This document shows, in pieces, positions 8,468 to 17,641 of a stretch of 64,000 bases of DNA. Both the position numbers and the translations under genes were made by a program. How positions within the stretch are numbered: position 1 is the stretch's first letter; the number at the start of each line of letters is the position of its first letter. The DNA lies in NCBI RefSeq assembly GCF_002278135.3, contig NZ_CP029425.2, positions 8,408,001-8,472,000 on the forward strand, in the 5' to 3' direction. The notes below the pieces were generated by a model, which saw nothing but the letters and a program-made list of their open reading frames with translations, was not told the DNA's origin and searched no databases. Source of the DNA: Bradyrhizobium ottawaense. Its GTDB lineage: Bacteria > Pseudomonadota > Alphaproteobacteria > Rhizobiales > Xanthobacteraceae.

Positions 8468-10444
8468 CTAACCTGCCCCGATCTCGGCGACGATCCTGCC
8501 CGTCGTCACCTGCTCGCCTTCGGCGACGTCGATCGCCGCCACCACGCCGTCGACGCCGGCCTTGTGGACGTGCTCCATCTTCATCGCTTCCAGCGTCAGC
8601 ACCGGTTGGCCGGCTTTGACACGGTCACCCGGCTTGACCAGCACGGCGACGACGCGTCCGTTCATGGCGGCGCGCACCTTGCCGTCACCGCCGTTGGCTG
8701 CGGCGGCCTTCGGCGCGGCGAGGGTGAGATCGGTGACCGCGAGCGGGATGCCGCGGTGCTGGAGGTAGAGCCGGTCGCCGTCGCGCAAGAACTTTGCGCT
8801 GTCCATCACGCCATCGTGGCGGAAGCGGACGGCGTCGGAATCGAGTTGGTCGATCTCGAACTTGTCTTGCCGGCCGTCGGCGGCGACAGTGTAACTACCA
8901 TCGCGCTCGCGCGTGACTTCGAGTTCGTATGTCTGACCGGCGATCTCGATTTTCGCTGGCAACGGAAAGGTGGCGGCGAGGCTCCGCCCGCCCTGCCATG
9001 ACGGTGTGCGCGGGTTGGTGACGTAGAGCAGCAGGCTCGCCAGCGCCATGTCGAATGCCGCGTTCGCGCGCGGTGCCAGCAACTCGTCGCGATGCGCGCC
9101 GATGAAGGCTGTCGTCGCCTCACCCTTGGCAAAGCCGGGATGACGCAGGCAGGACATCAGGAACGCCTGATTAGTCGTCACGCCGAAAGCCGTGAGCTGC
9201 TCAAGGCCGACGACCAGCCGCCCCCTCGCCTCCTCGCGCGTGGCGCCATGGCTGATCACCTTGGCGATCATGGAATCGTAGAACGGCGGGATCTCCGAAC
9301 CCGATAGCAGCGCGTGCTCGACGCGGATGCCATCAGGCACCTGCCAGCGCGCCATGCGGCCCGACTGCGGCATGAAGTCGTGCCCGGCATCCTCCGAGCA
9401 GAGCCGCACCTCGATGGCATGGCCGGAGAACTTGATGTCCTGCTGCTTCACCGGCAATTGCTCGCCACGCGCGACGCGCAGCTGCAGCTCGACCAGATCG
9501 AGCCCGGTGATCGCCTCCGTCACGGGATGCTCGACCTGGAGACGCGTGTTCATCTCCATGAAGTAGAACGCGCCGCTCGCATCGAGCAGGAATTCCAGCG
9601 TGCCGGCGCCCTCGTAACGCAGCGCCTTCACCGCCGATACCGCGACCTCGCCCATTTTCGCGCGCAACTCCGGCGTCACGGCGGGCGACGGTGCCTCCTC
9701 GATCAGCTTCTGGTGCCGCCGCTGCACCGAACAGTCGCGCTCGCCGAGATGGATGGCGTTGCCGTGGCTGTCGCCGAACACCTGGATTTCGATGTGGCGC
9801 GGGTTCTGGATCGCGCGCTCGAGGATGACGGTGGGATCGCCGAACGCCGCTTTCGCCTCCGATCGCGCGCTGCGCAGGGCATCAGGGAACGAGGCCGCGT
9901 CGATGACGAGCCGCATGCCACGACCGCCGCCGCCGGCGACCGCCTTGATCATCACGGGGAAGCCGATCTTTTTGGCCTCCGCGAGCATGACCTCGTCACC
10001 CTGCTCGGCGCCCTGATAGCCGGGCACGCAGGGAACGCCGGCCTTCTTCATGATCTCCTTGGCGCCGGCCTTGTTGCCCATCGCCTCGATCGCCTGCGGC
10101 GAGGGACCGATGAAGACGAGACCCGCATCCTTGCAGGCTTGCGCAAAATCCTCGTTCTCGGCGAGGAAGCCATAGCCGGGATGAACGGCATCTGCGCCGC
10201 TCGCTCTCGCCGCGGCGATGATCGCGGGGATGTTGAGATAGGATTGCGCCGGCAGGGCTTCGCCGATGCGCACGGCCTGGTCGGCCTGTTGCACGTGGAG
10301 TGCGTCGCGATCCGCATCCGAATAGACCGCGACGACGCCGAGGCCCAGCTGTCGCGCGCTGCGCATCACGCGCAGTGCGATCTCGCCACGATTGGCGACC
10401 AGGACCCTGAAGAACGGCCGGTGCTGCACTGATCCGTTCCTCAT
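8468..10444 (-). CDS. Acyl-CoA carboxylase, biotin carboxylase/biotin carrier subunit
   Basis: The 658-residue alpha subunit uses ATP and bicarbonate to carboxylate biotin and presents it to the partner carboxyltransferase (10441-12057). The biotin carboxylase part begins at FRVLVANRGEIALRVMRSA, has the ATP-grasp glycine loop KAVAGGGGRGM and the active-site stretch MEMNTRLQVEHPVTE. The C-terminal 70 residues are a biotinyl domain with EAMKMEH, the modified lysine being residue 622. The length matches methylcrotonyl-, geranyl- or propionyl-CoA carboxylase alpha subunits. The start codon overlaps the stop of the beta-subunit gene (ATGA), so the two are coupled. Nearby acyl-CoA dehydrogenases point to a branched-chain or terpenoid acid route; the acyl substrate is inferred only. 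Confidence 0.9.
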   Translation of the reverse strand: MRNGSVQHRPFFRVLVANRGEIALRVMRSARQLGLGVVAVYSDADRDALHVQQADQAVRIGEALPAQSYLNIPAIIAAARASGADAVHPGYGFLAENEDFAQACKDAGLVFIGPSPQAIEAMGNKAGAKEIMKKAGVPCVPGYQGAEQGDEVMLAEAKKIGFPVMIKAVAGGGGRGMRLVIDAASFPDALRSARSEAKAAFGDPTVILERAIQNPRHIEIQVFGDSHGNAIHLGERDCSVQRRHQKLIEEAPSPAVTPELRAKMGEVAVSAVKALRYEGAGTLEFLLDASGAFYFMEMNTRLQVEHPVTEAITGLDLVELQLRVARGEQLPVKQQDIKFSGHAIEVRLCSEDAGHDFMPQSGRMARWQVPDGIRVEHALLSGSEIPPFYDSMIAKVISHGATREEARGRLVVGLEQLTAFGVTTNQAFLMSCLRHPGFAKGEATTAFIGAHRDELLAPRANAAFDMALASLLLYVTNPRTPSWQGGRSLAATFPLPAKIEIAGQTYELEVTRERDGSYTVAADGRQDKFEIDQLDSDAVRFRHDGVMDSAKFLRDGDRLYLQHRGIPLAVTDLTLAAPKAAAANGGDGKVRAAMNGRVVAVLVKPGDRVKAGQPVLTLEAMKMEHVHKAGVDGVVAAIDVAEGEQVTTGRIVAEIGAG

Positions 10445-12057
10445 GGGCGGGCCACCGAAAACTGCATGCGCTGGGGCGTCCGTGCGTCACCCTCGCGGCA
10501 GATCGCGAGCACTTCGGAGAGGACCGCGCGGGTGTCGCGCGGGTCAATCACGCCGTCGTCGAGCACGCGGGCGCTGGTGGAGAACACGTCCATCTGGCCG
10601 TCGAACACACCGATGATTTGCGCCTTCATCGCGTCGAGTTTTTCCTTTTCGACCGGCTTTCCGCGCCTCGCGGCAGCCGCTTCCGTCACGATAGCCATTG
10701 TCTCGGCCGCCTGCTCGCCGCCCATCACGGCGGTCTTGGCGTTGGGCCAGGAGAAGCAGAAACGCGGATGGAAGCCGCGGCCGCACATGCCGTAATTGCC
10801 GGCGCCGAACGAGGCGCCGCAATAGATGGTGATCTGCGGCACCGTCGCCGAGGTCACTGCCTGGATCATCTTCGAGCCGTGCTTGATCATGCCGGCTTCT
10901 TCGTAGGCTTTGCCGACCATGTAGCCGGTGGTATTGTTGAGATAGAGGATCGGCGTGCGGGTCTGGCAGCACGCCTGGATGAAATGCGTCGCCTTGTTGG
11001 CGCCGGCGGGATCGAGCGGCCCGTTGTTGGTGATGATGCCGATCGCCTGTCCTTCGATGCGGGCGTGGCCGCAGACGGTGGCCGGACCGTAATTCGGCGC
11101 CATCTCGGTGAAATCGGAATCGTCGACGATGCGTGCGATCACCTGCTTCATGTCGACGGAGCGCTTATGGTCCATCGGCATGATGCCGAGCAGCTCGTCC
11201 TGGTCGTAGCGCGGCGGCTTGAATTCCGATGCTGTCCTGCCCGGGCGTTCCCATTGCAGCGCCGCCATGATCTCGCGCGCGATACGCAACGCGTCGCGAT
11301 CGTCTTCGGCGAGATAGTCGCCGAGACCGGAGACCTGCGTGTGCATCTCGGCACCGCCGAGCTCTTCCTCGGTCGCGATCTCACCGGTCGCGGCCTTCAG
11401 CAGCGGCGGCCCGGCGAGGAAGGCGCGGGTACGGCCGCGCACCATGACGATGTAGTCGGACAGGCCGGTCTGATAGGCGCCGCCAGCGGTGGATGAGCCG
11501 TGCGTGACGGTGACGACGGGCAGTCCTGCCGCGGAGAGCCGCGCGAGATTGCGAAAGATGTTGCCGCCGCGGACAAAATCCTCGACGCGGTAGCGCAAGA
11601 GGTTGGCGCCGGCGCTTTCGACCAGTTGCACATAGGGCAGCTTGTTCTCCAGCGCGAGCTCCTGCACCCGCAGCGTCTTGTCGAGGCCGTAAGGCTGCAG
11701 CGCGCCGGCATCGATGCCGGAATCGCTGGCGCTCACCATGCAGCGGATGCCCGAGACGAAGCCGATGCCGCCGATGACGCCGCCGCCGGGCACGCTCTTG
11801 GTCGCGTCCGGTACATCGAACATGTAGCCGGCGAGCGTCGACAGCTCGATGAAAGGCGCACCGGGATCGAGCACCAGCGCGACGCGCTCGCGCGGCAACA
11901 ACTGCCCGCGCTTGTGAAAGCGATCCTTGGCTGCGGCCGACGCCGCGCGGGTGCGCTCTTCCAGCGCGCGCATGCGGTCGATGAGGCCGAGCATGCCGTC
12001 GCGGTTGGCGTGGTAGGCGGCGCTGCCGGGGGAAATGGTGTTTTCGATGGTAGACAT
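10441..12057 (-). CDS. Acyl-CoA carboxylase, carboxyltransferase subunit (methylcrotonyl/geranyl-CoA type)
   Basis: The 538-residue beta subunit transfers the carboxyl group from biotin to an acyl-CoA. It contains two crotonase-like halves: the N-terminal half with VESAGANL, HGSSTAGGAYQTGLSDYIV, FLAGPPLLKAATGE and ELGGAEMHT; and the C-terminal half with NNGPLDPAGANKATHFIQ, YLNNTTGYMVG and GASFGAGNYGMCGR. That organisation is typical of enzymes acting on beta-methyl-enoyl-CoAs (methylcrotonyl- or geranyl-CoA). The SSTAGGAY and GLSDY wording looks nearer the geranyl-CoA (AtuC-like) branch by memory, which needs a phylogeny. The ATG at 12057 follows AGGAG. It is the first gene of the two-gene unit. 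Confidence 0.88.
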   Translation of the reverse strand: MSTIENTISPGSAAYHANRDGMLGLIDRMRALEERTRAASAAAKDRFHKRGQLLPRERVALVLDPGAPFIELSTLAGYMFDVPDATKSVPGGGVIGGIGFVSGIRCMVSASDSGIDAGALQPYGLDKTLRVQELALENKLPYVQLVESAGANLLRYRVEDFVRGGNIFRNLARLSAAGLPVVTVTHGSSTAGGAYQTGLSDYIVMVRGRTRAFLAGPPLLKAATGEIATEEELGGAEMHTQVSGLGDYLAEDDRDALRIAREIMAALQWERPGRTASEFKPPRYDQDELLGIMPMDHKRSVDMKQVIARIVDDSDFTEMAPNYGPATVCGHARIEGQAIGIITNNGPLDPAGANKATHFIQACCQTRTPILYLNNTTGYMVGKAYEEAGMIKHGSKMIQAVTSATVPQITIYCGASFGAGNYGMCGRGFHPRFCFSWPNAKTAVMGGEQAAETMAIVTEAAAARRGKPVEKEKLDAMKAQIIGVFDGQMDVFSTSARVLDDGVIDPRDTRAVLSEVLAICREGDARTPQRMQFSVARP

Positions 12058-12070
12058 TAGTGCTCCTGCC

Positions 12071-12167
12071 CGTCATTCCGGGGCGCGCGGAGCGCGAGCC
12101 CGGAATCCATACTCCCGATCGTGGCTATGGATTCCGGGCATGGCCTTCGGCCATCCCGGAATGACGG
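12071..12167. repeat. Dispersed palindromic repeat, family B (copy 1)
   Basis: CGTCATTCCGGGGCGCGC at the left is mirrored by CATCCCGGAATGACGG at the right, with inner arms ...CGGAATCCAT / ATGGATTCCGGGC. Related copies lie at 14146-14269 and 16104-16232, all between genes of this same catabolic cluster. Confidence 0.8.
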
Positions 12168-12175
12168 AGTGTGGC

Positions 12176-13042
12176 TTACCTGTTCGTCCCAAAGATCTTC
12201 CGCGCCTCGGCGGGGCTCGCGATCTCGCGGCCGGCACGGCGGGCGCAGGCAGCGACGGCTTCGATCAGCTGGCCGTTCGACGTCACCTTCTTGCCGTCGG
12301 CGAGATAGAAGGTGTCCTCGAGACCGGTGCGCAGATGGCCGCCGAGCTCGGCGCAGCGCTGGTGCAGCGGCCAGATTTCCTCGCGGCCGATCGCGGTGAC
12401 CTGAAAATGCGCCTCGGGACGCTTCAGCTTGATCAGGATCGGCAGCAGCTCCGGGTCCGAAGGCATTCCCGAAGCGACGCCCATCACAAAATTATATTCG
12501 AGCGGTCCCTTGTACATGCCGACCTGGGTGTACATGCCGACGCAGCGGACGATGCCGACGTCGAAGCATTCGAACTCGGGGATGGTGCCGACCGCATTCA
12601 TGACGTCGAGATAGTCCTTCACCTTCTCGACCGCGTTGTCGAACATCATCGGTGGCCAGGCCCAGGTGTTGTCGGCCTTGACCTTCAGATAATTCAGCGA
12701 GCCGGCATTGCAGGCGGCGATCTCCGGTTTGGTCTCGCGGATGCAGTCGAGCGCGCCGGAGTAGTTCGGTCCTGACACGCCCGAGGTGTGATTGATGATC
12801 ACGCCGGGACAGGCTTCGCGGATCGCCTGCTGGATCTCCCTGCTGACGCTCACCTCCCAGGACGGCAGATGTCCCTTGCCCGGCGCCTGCTGGCGCAGGT
12901 GGATGTGCATGACGGACGCACCGGCATCGAACGCAGCCCTGGCTTCGCGCGCCATCTGCTCGGGCGTCACGGGGACATTGTGCTGCTTCGGGTCGGTGAG
13001 CACGCCGTTCAGCGCGCAGGTGATGACGGCCTTGTCGCTCAT
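12176..13042 (-). CDS. Beta-keto acid cleavage enzyme (BKACE, DUF849)
   Basis: A 288-residue zinc-dependent TIM-barrel enzyme of the BKACE family, which condenses a beta-keto acid with acetyl-CoA to give acetoacetate and a new acyl-CoA. Family marks are AVITCALNGVLTDP at the start, the metal-binding pair MHIHLR (HxH), INHTSG and the C-terminal RTGLEDTFYLADGK. The frame extends to a GTG at 13060, but MSDKAVITCAL from 13042 matches the usual start. It lies 118 bp downstream of the AraC regulator's stop and on the same strand, and upstream of the carboxylase genes. Family members have varied beta-keto acid substrates (for example 3-keto-5-aminohexanoate or carnitine-derived keto acids), so the exact one here is open. 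Confidence 0.88.
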   Translation of the reverse strand: MSDKAVITCALNGVLTDPKQHNVPVTPEQMAREARAAFDAGASVMHIHLRQQAPGKGHLPSWEVSVSREIQQAIREACPGVIINHTSGVSGPNYSGALDCIRETKPEIAACNAGSLNYLKVKADNTWAWPPMMFDNAVEKVKDYLDVMNAVGTIPEFECFDVGIVRCVGMYTQVGMYKGPLEYNFVMGVASGMPSDPELLPILIKLKRPEAHFQVTAIGREEIWPLHQRCAELGGHLRTGLEDTFYLADGKKVTSNGQLIEAVAACARRAGREIASPAEARKIFGTNR

Positions 13043-13140
13043 GCCTTGGATGTCTCGCACGTTGAGAATTCAACGTTGGCGATCATGGGATGGGCGGCAT
13101 GCGGCTTCTTGCGCGGAGAAGCTGGAAAACACGACGAATT

Positions 13141-13234
13141 CGTAGGGTGGGCAAAGCGAAGCGTGCCCACCATCTTTGCCAGTTGCCGAGAGGTGGTGGG
13201 CACGGCGCAAGAGCGCCTTTGCCCACCCTACGAG
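13141..13234. repeat. Dispersed palindromic repeat, family C (copy 1)
   Basis: GTAGGGTGGGCAAAGCGAAG at the left and GCGCCTTTGCCCACCCTAC at the right form a long imperfect hairpin. Nearly identical ends occur at 51452-51532. It lies between the AraC regulator gene and the BKACE gene. Confidence 0.85.
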
Positions 13235-13241
13235 AGCGAGC

Positions 13242-14042
13242 CTAACTCGCCTCCGCGAGCCGCACCGTCTCCGTGCTGCGATAGATCGCAAGGTCGCGCG
13301 AGCCGACGAAGATCGCGCGCGGCTTCAATCCGTAGAAGCGGCGGATTGAATGGCTGAAATGCGTCGAGTCGGGATAGCCGATGTCCTGCGCGAGATGGGC
13401 GAGGTTGAGGTCCTGGTTGGCGAAGTGCAGCAAATGCCGCGCGCGCTTCCAGGCGCGGAAGGAGCGGAAGGAGATGCCGGTCTCCTCCTTGAACAGATGC
13501 AGGAAGCGCGAGGCCGAGAGCCCCGCCTCCGCCGCGCAGGTATCGGCCGTCACCGGCTCGCCCGAGAAACGCTCGATGCGGGCGACCGCCCGGGTCACGC
13601 GCGGATCGAGCACGCGGCGGGCGAGCGCCTCGCCAAAGCACATCTCGTCGAATTCGGCGGTGGTGATGTCGCCATAGCGGCGCTGGCGCAGCAACGCGTA
13701 AGCGGCGAGGATCTTGCGGGCATAGAGAGCCTTGTCCGGCCCTCGCAGCCGCTCGGCCAAAGCCTCGATCACGCCATCCGGCATGCTTTCCGGCTCCAGC
13801 GTCACGCTGATCACGGTGCGATAGTCGCTGGCGATGGTGTGGCGCTGGTTCGGCAGGGTCACGATCAATTCGTCCGACGTGTGGACGTCGTCGATCGTCA
13901 GATGCAGGCTGCCTTTCACCGCGACGTAGATATGGCAGCAGCCGGGGGTCCGCTTGCGAGGGCGGCCGAGCAGCCCGGCATAGAATACCCGCTCCGGCGT
14001 GATCAGCATCAGATGGTCGGATTCGCGACCTTTATCTTCCAT
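13242..14042 (-). CDS. AraC-family transcriptional regulator
   Basis: 266 residues: an N-terminal ligand-sensing half of cupin-like character (about 1-150, including HIYVAVKGSLHLTIDD and the TLPNQRHT turn), then a C-terminal pair of helix-turn-helix motifs (about 165-255) with the AraC marks SASRFLHLFKEETGISFRSF and DIGYPDSTHFSHSIRRFYGLKP. It is co-oriented with the BKACE and carboxylase genes and stands between them and the GST/dehydrogenase pair, so it is a plausible local activator. The ATG at 14042 is used; the upstream sequence tGGGATCCTCC(T) reads as AGGAGGATCCCA on the coding strand, a strong ribosome site. Confidence 0.88.
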   Translation of the reverse strand: MEDKGRESDHLMLITPERVFYAGLLGRPRKRTPGCCHIYVAVKGSLHLTIDDVHTSDELIVTLPNQRHTIASDYRTVISVTLEPESMPDGVIEALAERLRGPDKALYARKILAAYALLRQRRYGDITTAEFDEMCFGEALARRVLDPRVTRAVARIERFSGEPVTADTCAAEAGLSASRFLHLFKEETGISFRSFRAWKRARHLLHFANQDLNLAHLAQDIGYPDSTHFSHSIRRFYGLKPRAIFVGSRDLAIYRSTETVRLAEAS

Positions 14043-14145
14043 TGGGATCCTCCTCGCGCGGCTCTCTGGCCGCTGCGGACGGAGGTCACCTTAGCGGAAA
14101 TTTGGGCGCTGTCACGACGGGATAGCGCTGTCAAAAGACACAGCG

Positions 14146-14269
14146 AGTCGTTCCGGGGCGGTCGATAGGACCGAACCTCAGGTGCGCAATTGCGCACCGG
14201 GGAACCTCGAGATTCTCAGGTGCGCAACGGCGCACCATAGTCGATGCTCCGCATCGCCCGGAATGACGC
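14146..14269. repeat. Dispersed palindromic repeat, family B (copy 2)
   Basis: Ends GTCGTTCCGGGGCG and CGCCCGGAATGACGCG are complementary, with internal GGTGCGCAATTGCGCACC and GGTGCGCAACGGCGCACC palindromes. The GTGCGCAATTGCGCAC core also occurs in the copy at 16104-16232. It lies between the AraC gene and the GST gene. Confidence 0.75.
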
Positions 14270-14273
14270 GTCC

Positions 14274-14929
14274 TTACGCCCTCACGCGCGGTGCAACATT
14301 CTGCTCGGCGCCAGCCTTCTGTTCCGCAGCAACCGCACGCTTGAAACCGTCCCGCTGCTGCAGGCGCGCCCAATAGGCTGCGACATTTGGCCCAAAATCC
14401 TTGGCGAGCCCGATATTGTCGGCCAGCCGAAGCGCATAACCGATGACAATGTCAGCGGCGGTGAAGCGGCCGGCGCACAATGTTTCGGCATTGGCCGTCG
14501 CTGCCTCGACGGCGCGCAACCGGCCCAGGAACCATTTTGCATAGTCGCCGGCGACCTGCGGATTGCGCCGCTCCTCCGGCTCGAGCTGGGTGTATCGGAG
14601 CACCAGCGTCTGCGGGAAGGTTAACGTGGCGTCGCTGAAATACATCCAGTTCAGGAACGCGCCATAGGCGGGATCTTCCGGGCCGACCATCAGGGGCGTC
14701 GGGCCGTGCTTGATGCCGAGATAGTGGCAGATGCCGGAGGATTCGGTCATCTTCGTCTCGCCGTCGACCATGAAGGGAATCGTGCCGAGCGGATTGAGCG
14801 CCAGATATTCCTTGGCGAAGACCCGCGGCGGGAACGGCAGCATCTTCAGCTCATACGGCAGCCCCATCTCTTCCAGCATCCAGAGCGGACGGAACGAGCG
14901 CGCGGCGTCGCAATGATAGAGCGTGATCA

Positions 14930-14930
<1 letters not shown>
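14274..14930 (-). CDS. Glutathione S-transferase family protein
   Basis: 218 residues with a thioredoxin-fold N-terminal domain (ITLYHCDAARSFRPLWMLEEMGLPYE; the cis-proline segment GTIPFMVDG; the ESSGICHYL glutathione gamma-glutamyl site) and an all-alpha C-terminal domain ending in DIVIGYALRLADNIGL. It would conjugate, reduce or isomerise an electrophile using glutathione. The frame is open to 15083, but the ATG at 14930 gives the typical start and overlaps the TGA of the upstream acyl-CoA dehydrogenase (TGATG), so the two are coupled. That pairing suggests a role in the same catabolic route, perhaps handling a reactive enoyl intermediate; this is inference. Confidence 0.85.
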
Positions 14931-16093
<1,163 letters not shown>

Positions 16094-16103
16094 TTTGTCC
16101 TCT

Positions 16104-16232
16104 CGTCATTCCGGGGCATCGCGCAGCGATGAACCCGGAATCCATTTCTCTACGGAGTCTGGAGCCCGATGGATTCTCAGGTGCGCAATTGCGCACCATA
16201 GCTCGACGCTTCGCGTCGCCCCGGAATGACGG
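16104..16232. repeat. Dispersed palindromic repeat, family B (copy 3)
   Basis: CGTCATTCCGGGGCATCGCG at the left and CGCCCCGGAATGACGG at the right, with an internal GGTGCGCAATTGCGCACC palindrome. It separates the two acyl-CoA dehydrogenase genes. Confidence 0.8.
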
Positions 16233-16238
16233 CGTCCG

Positions 16239-17375
16239 TCACAACCCCATCTGCCGGCTGGCCAGATCCTTCATGATCTCCTCGGTGCCGCCGCCGATGG
16301 CGTTGACCTTGACCTCGCGGTAGATGCGTTCGGCCTTGATGCCGCGCATGAAACCGGCGCCGCCGAAAATCTGTACGGCTTCCGAGGCGCAGAACGCCAT
16401 TGTCTGCGTCGCCTGGTTCTTCATCATGCAGATTTCCGCGACCGGGCTCTCGCCCTGCTCGAGCCGCCACGCCAGCATTTCCAGCATCGCCTGACTTGCG
16501 GCGACCTTCTGCGCCATGTCCACGATCTTGTGACGGATCACCTGATGCTGCGCGAGCGGCTTGCCAAAAGACTTGCGCTCCCTGGCGTAGGCGACGGCCT
16601 CGTCGAGGCAGACCCGGGCGAAGGCGGTGCAGCCGGCCGCCATGCCCATGCGCTCGCTGTTGAAATTCTGCATGATGATCTTGAAGCCCTGGCCCTCCTC
16701 GCCGATCAGGTTTTCGGTCGGCACGCGGCATTCGTCGAAATGCAGCGTCGCCGTGTCGGATGCCCACCAGCCCATCTTCTTAAGCTTGGTCCTGGACAGG
16801 CCGGGCGTGTCGCCCTCGATCAGGAGCAGGCTGACTCCACCGGCACCTTCCCCGCCCGTGCGCACAGCAACGGTCAGATAGTCGGCGCGCATCCCCGAGG
16901 TGATGAAGGTCTTCTCACCGCTCACGACGTAGTGATCGCCGTCACGTCGCGCCCTTGTGGCGAGGTTCGCGACATCGGAGCCGCCGCCCGGCTCGGTGAT
17001 CGCGAGCGCGGAGATCTTGTCGCCTGACAGCACCTGCGGCAGCACGCGTGCCCTCACCTCCGGCCGCGCTGCCCGCGCGATCGGCGGCGAGCCGATGGTG
17101 TGGCTCATCAGGCTGGCGCTGACGCCTCCGGCGCCCGCCCGCGCCAATTCCTGGCTCGCCACGATCTTCATGAACTGGTCGGCGGCGATCCCGCCATATT
17201 CCTCAGGGAATCCCAGCCCCAACAGACCGATCCCGGCCGCCTTGCGATAGAGCTCGCGGGGGAATTCGCCGGCCTCGTCCCACTCATGGGCGAACGGGGA
17301 GATCTCCTTCTCGACGAAGCGGCGCATCATTTCGCGGAAGGCATCGTGCTCGGCGGTATAGAACGGGCTCTTCAT
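16239..17375 (-). CDS. Acyl-CoA dehydrogenase
   Basis: 378-residue FAD flavoprotein of the acyl-CoA dehydrogenase family. It shows ALAITEPGGGSDVANLATRA and VSGEKTFITSGMRADY (FAD contacts), FNSERMGMAAGCTAF, ERKSFGKPLAQHQ and the C-terminal AVQIFGGAGFMRGIKAERIYRE. Again the YEGT glutamate is absent (IGGGTEE), with a glutamate in NSER at the helix-G position. It differs strongly from the dehydrogenase at 14930-16093, so the two probably serve different steps or chain lengths. It is divergent from the acyl-CoA ligase starting near 17642; the 254-bp gap between them contains TTTGAC...GTCAAA arms (around 17510-17540) that could be regulatory. Confidence 0.92.
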   Translation of the reverse strand: MKSPFYTAEHDAFREMMRRFVEKEISPFAHEWDEAGEFPRELYRKAAGIGLLGLGFPEEYGGIAADQFMKIVASQELARAGAGGVSASLMSHTIGSPPIARAARPEVRARVLPQVLSGDKISALAITEPGGGSDVANLATRARRDGDHYVVSGEKTFITSGMRADYLTVAVRTGGEGAGGVSLLLIEGDTPGLSRTKLKKMGWWASDTATLHFDECRVPTENLIGEEGQGFKIIMQNFNSERMGMAAGCTAFARVCLDEAVAYARERKSFGKPLAQHQVIRHKIVDMAQKVAASQAMLEMLAWRLEQGESPVAEICMMKNQATQTMAFCASEAVQIFGGAGFMRGIKAERIYREVKVNAIGGGTEEIMKDLASRQMGL

Positions 17376-17641
17376 CGCAGTCTCGCCTCGCGGACGGATT
17401 CGTCTCGTTCACCATGGCCGGAACATCGGCGGCTCACTTGCGCAGAGTGGCTGACCGAAGAACCACTGCGGCGCAGGCCATGGCCTAGCAACTCAACGCA
17501 AGACGATTTTGACCCCTCGCGCGCCAACTCCAAGTCAAAAAAGACGTCGATGCACCAACTCCGGCTGGTCCCCAGGACCACGCCGGGCATGGTGCACGGC
17601 AATACGGATGCAGGCGGCAAAGACCGCCGATGGAGGAATTC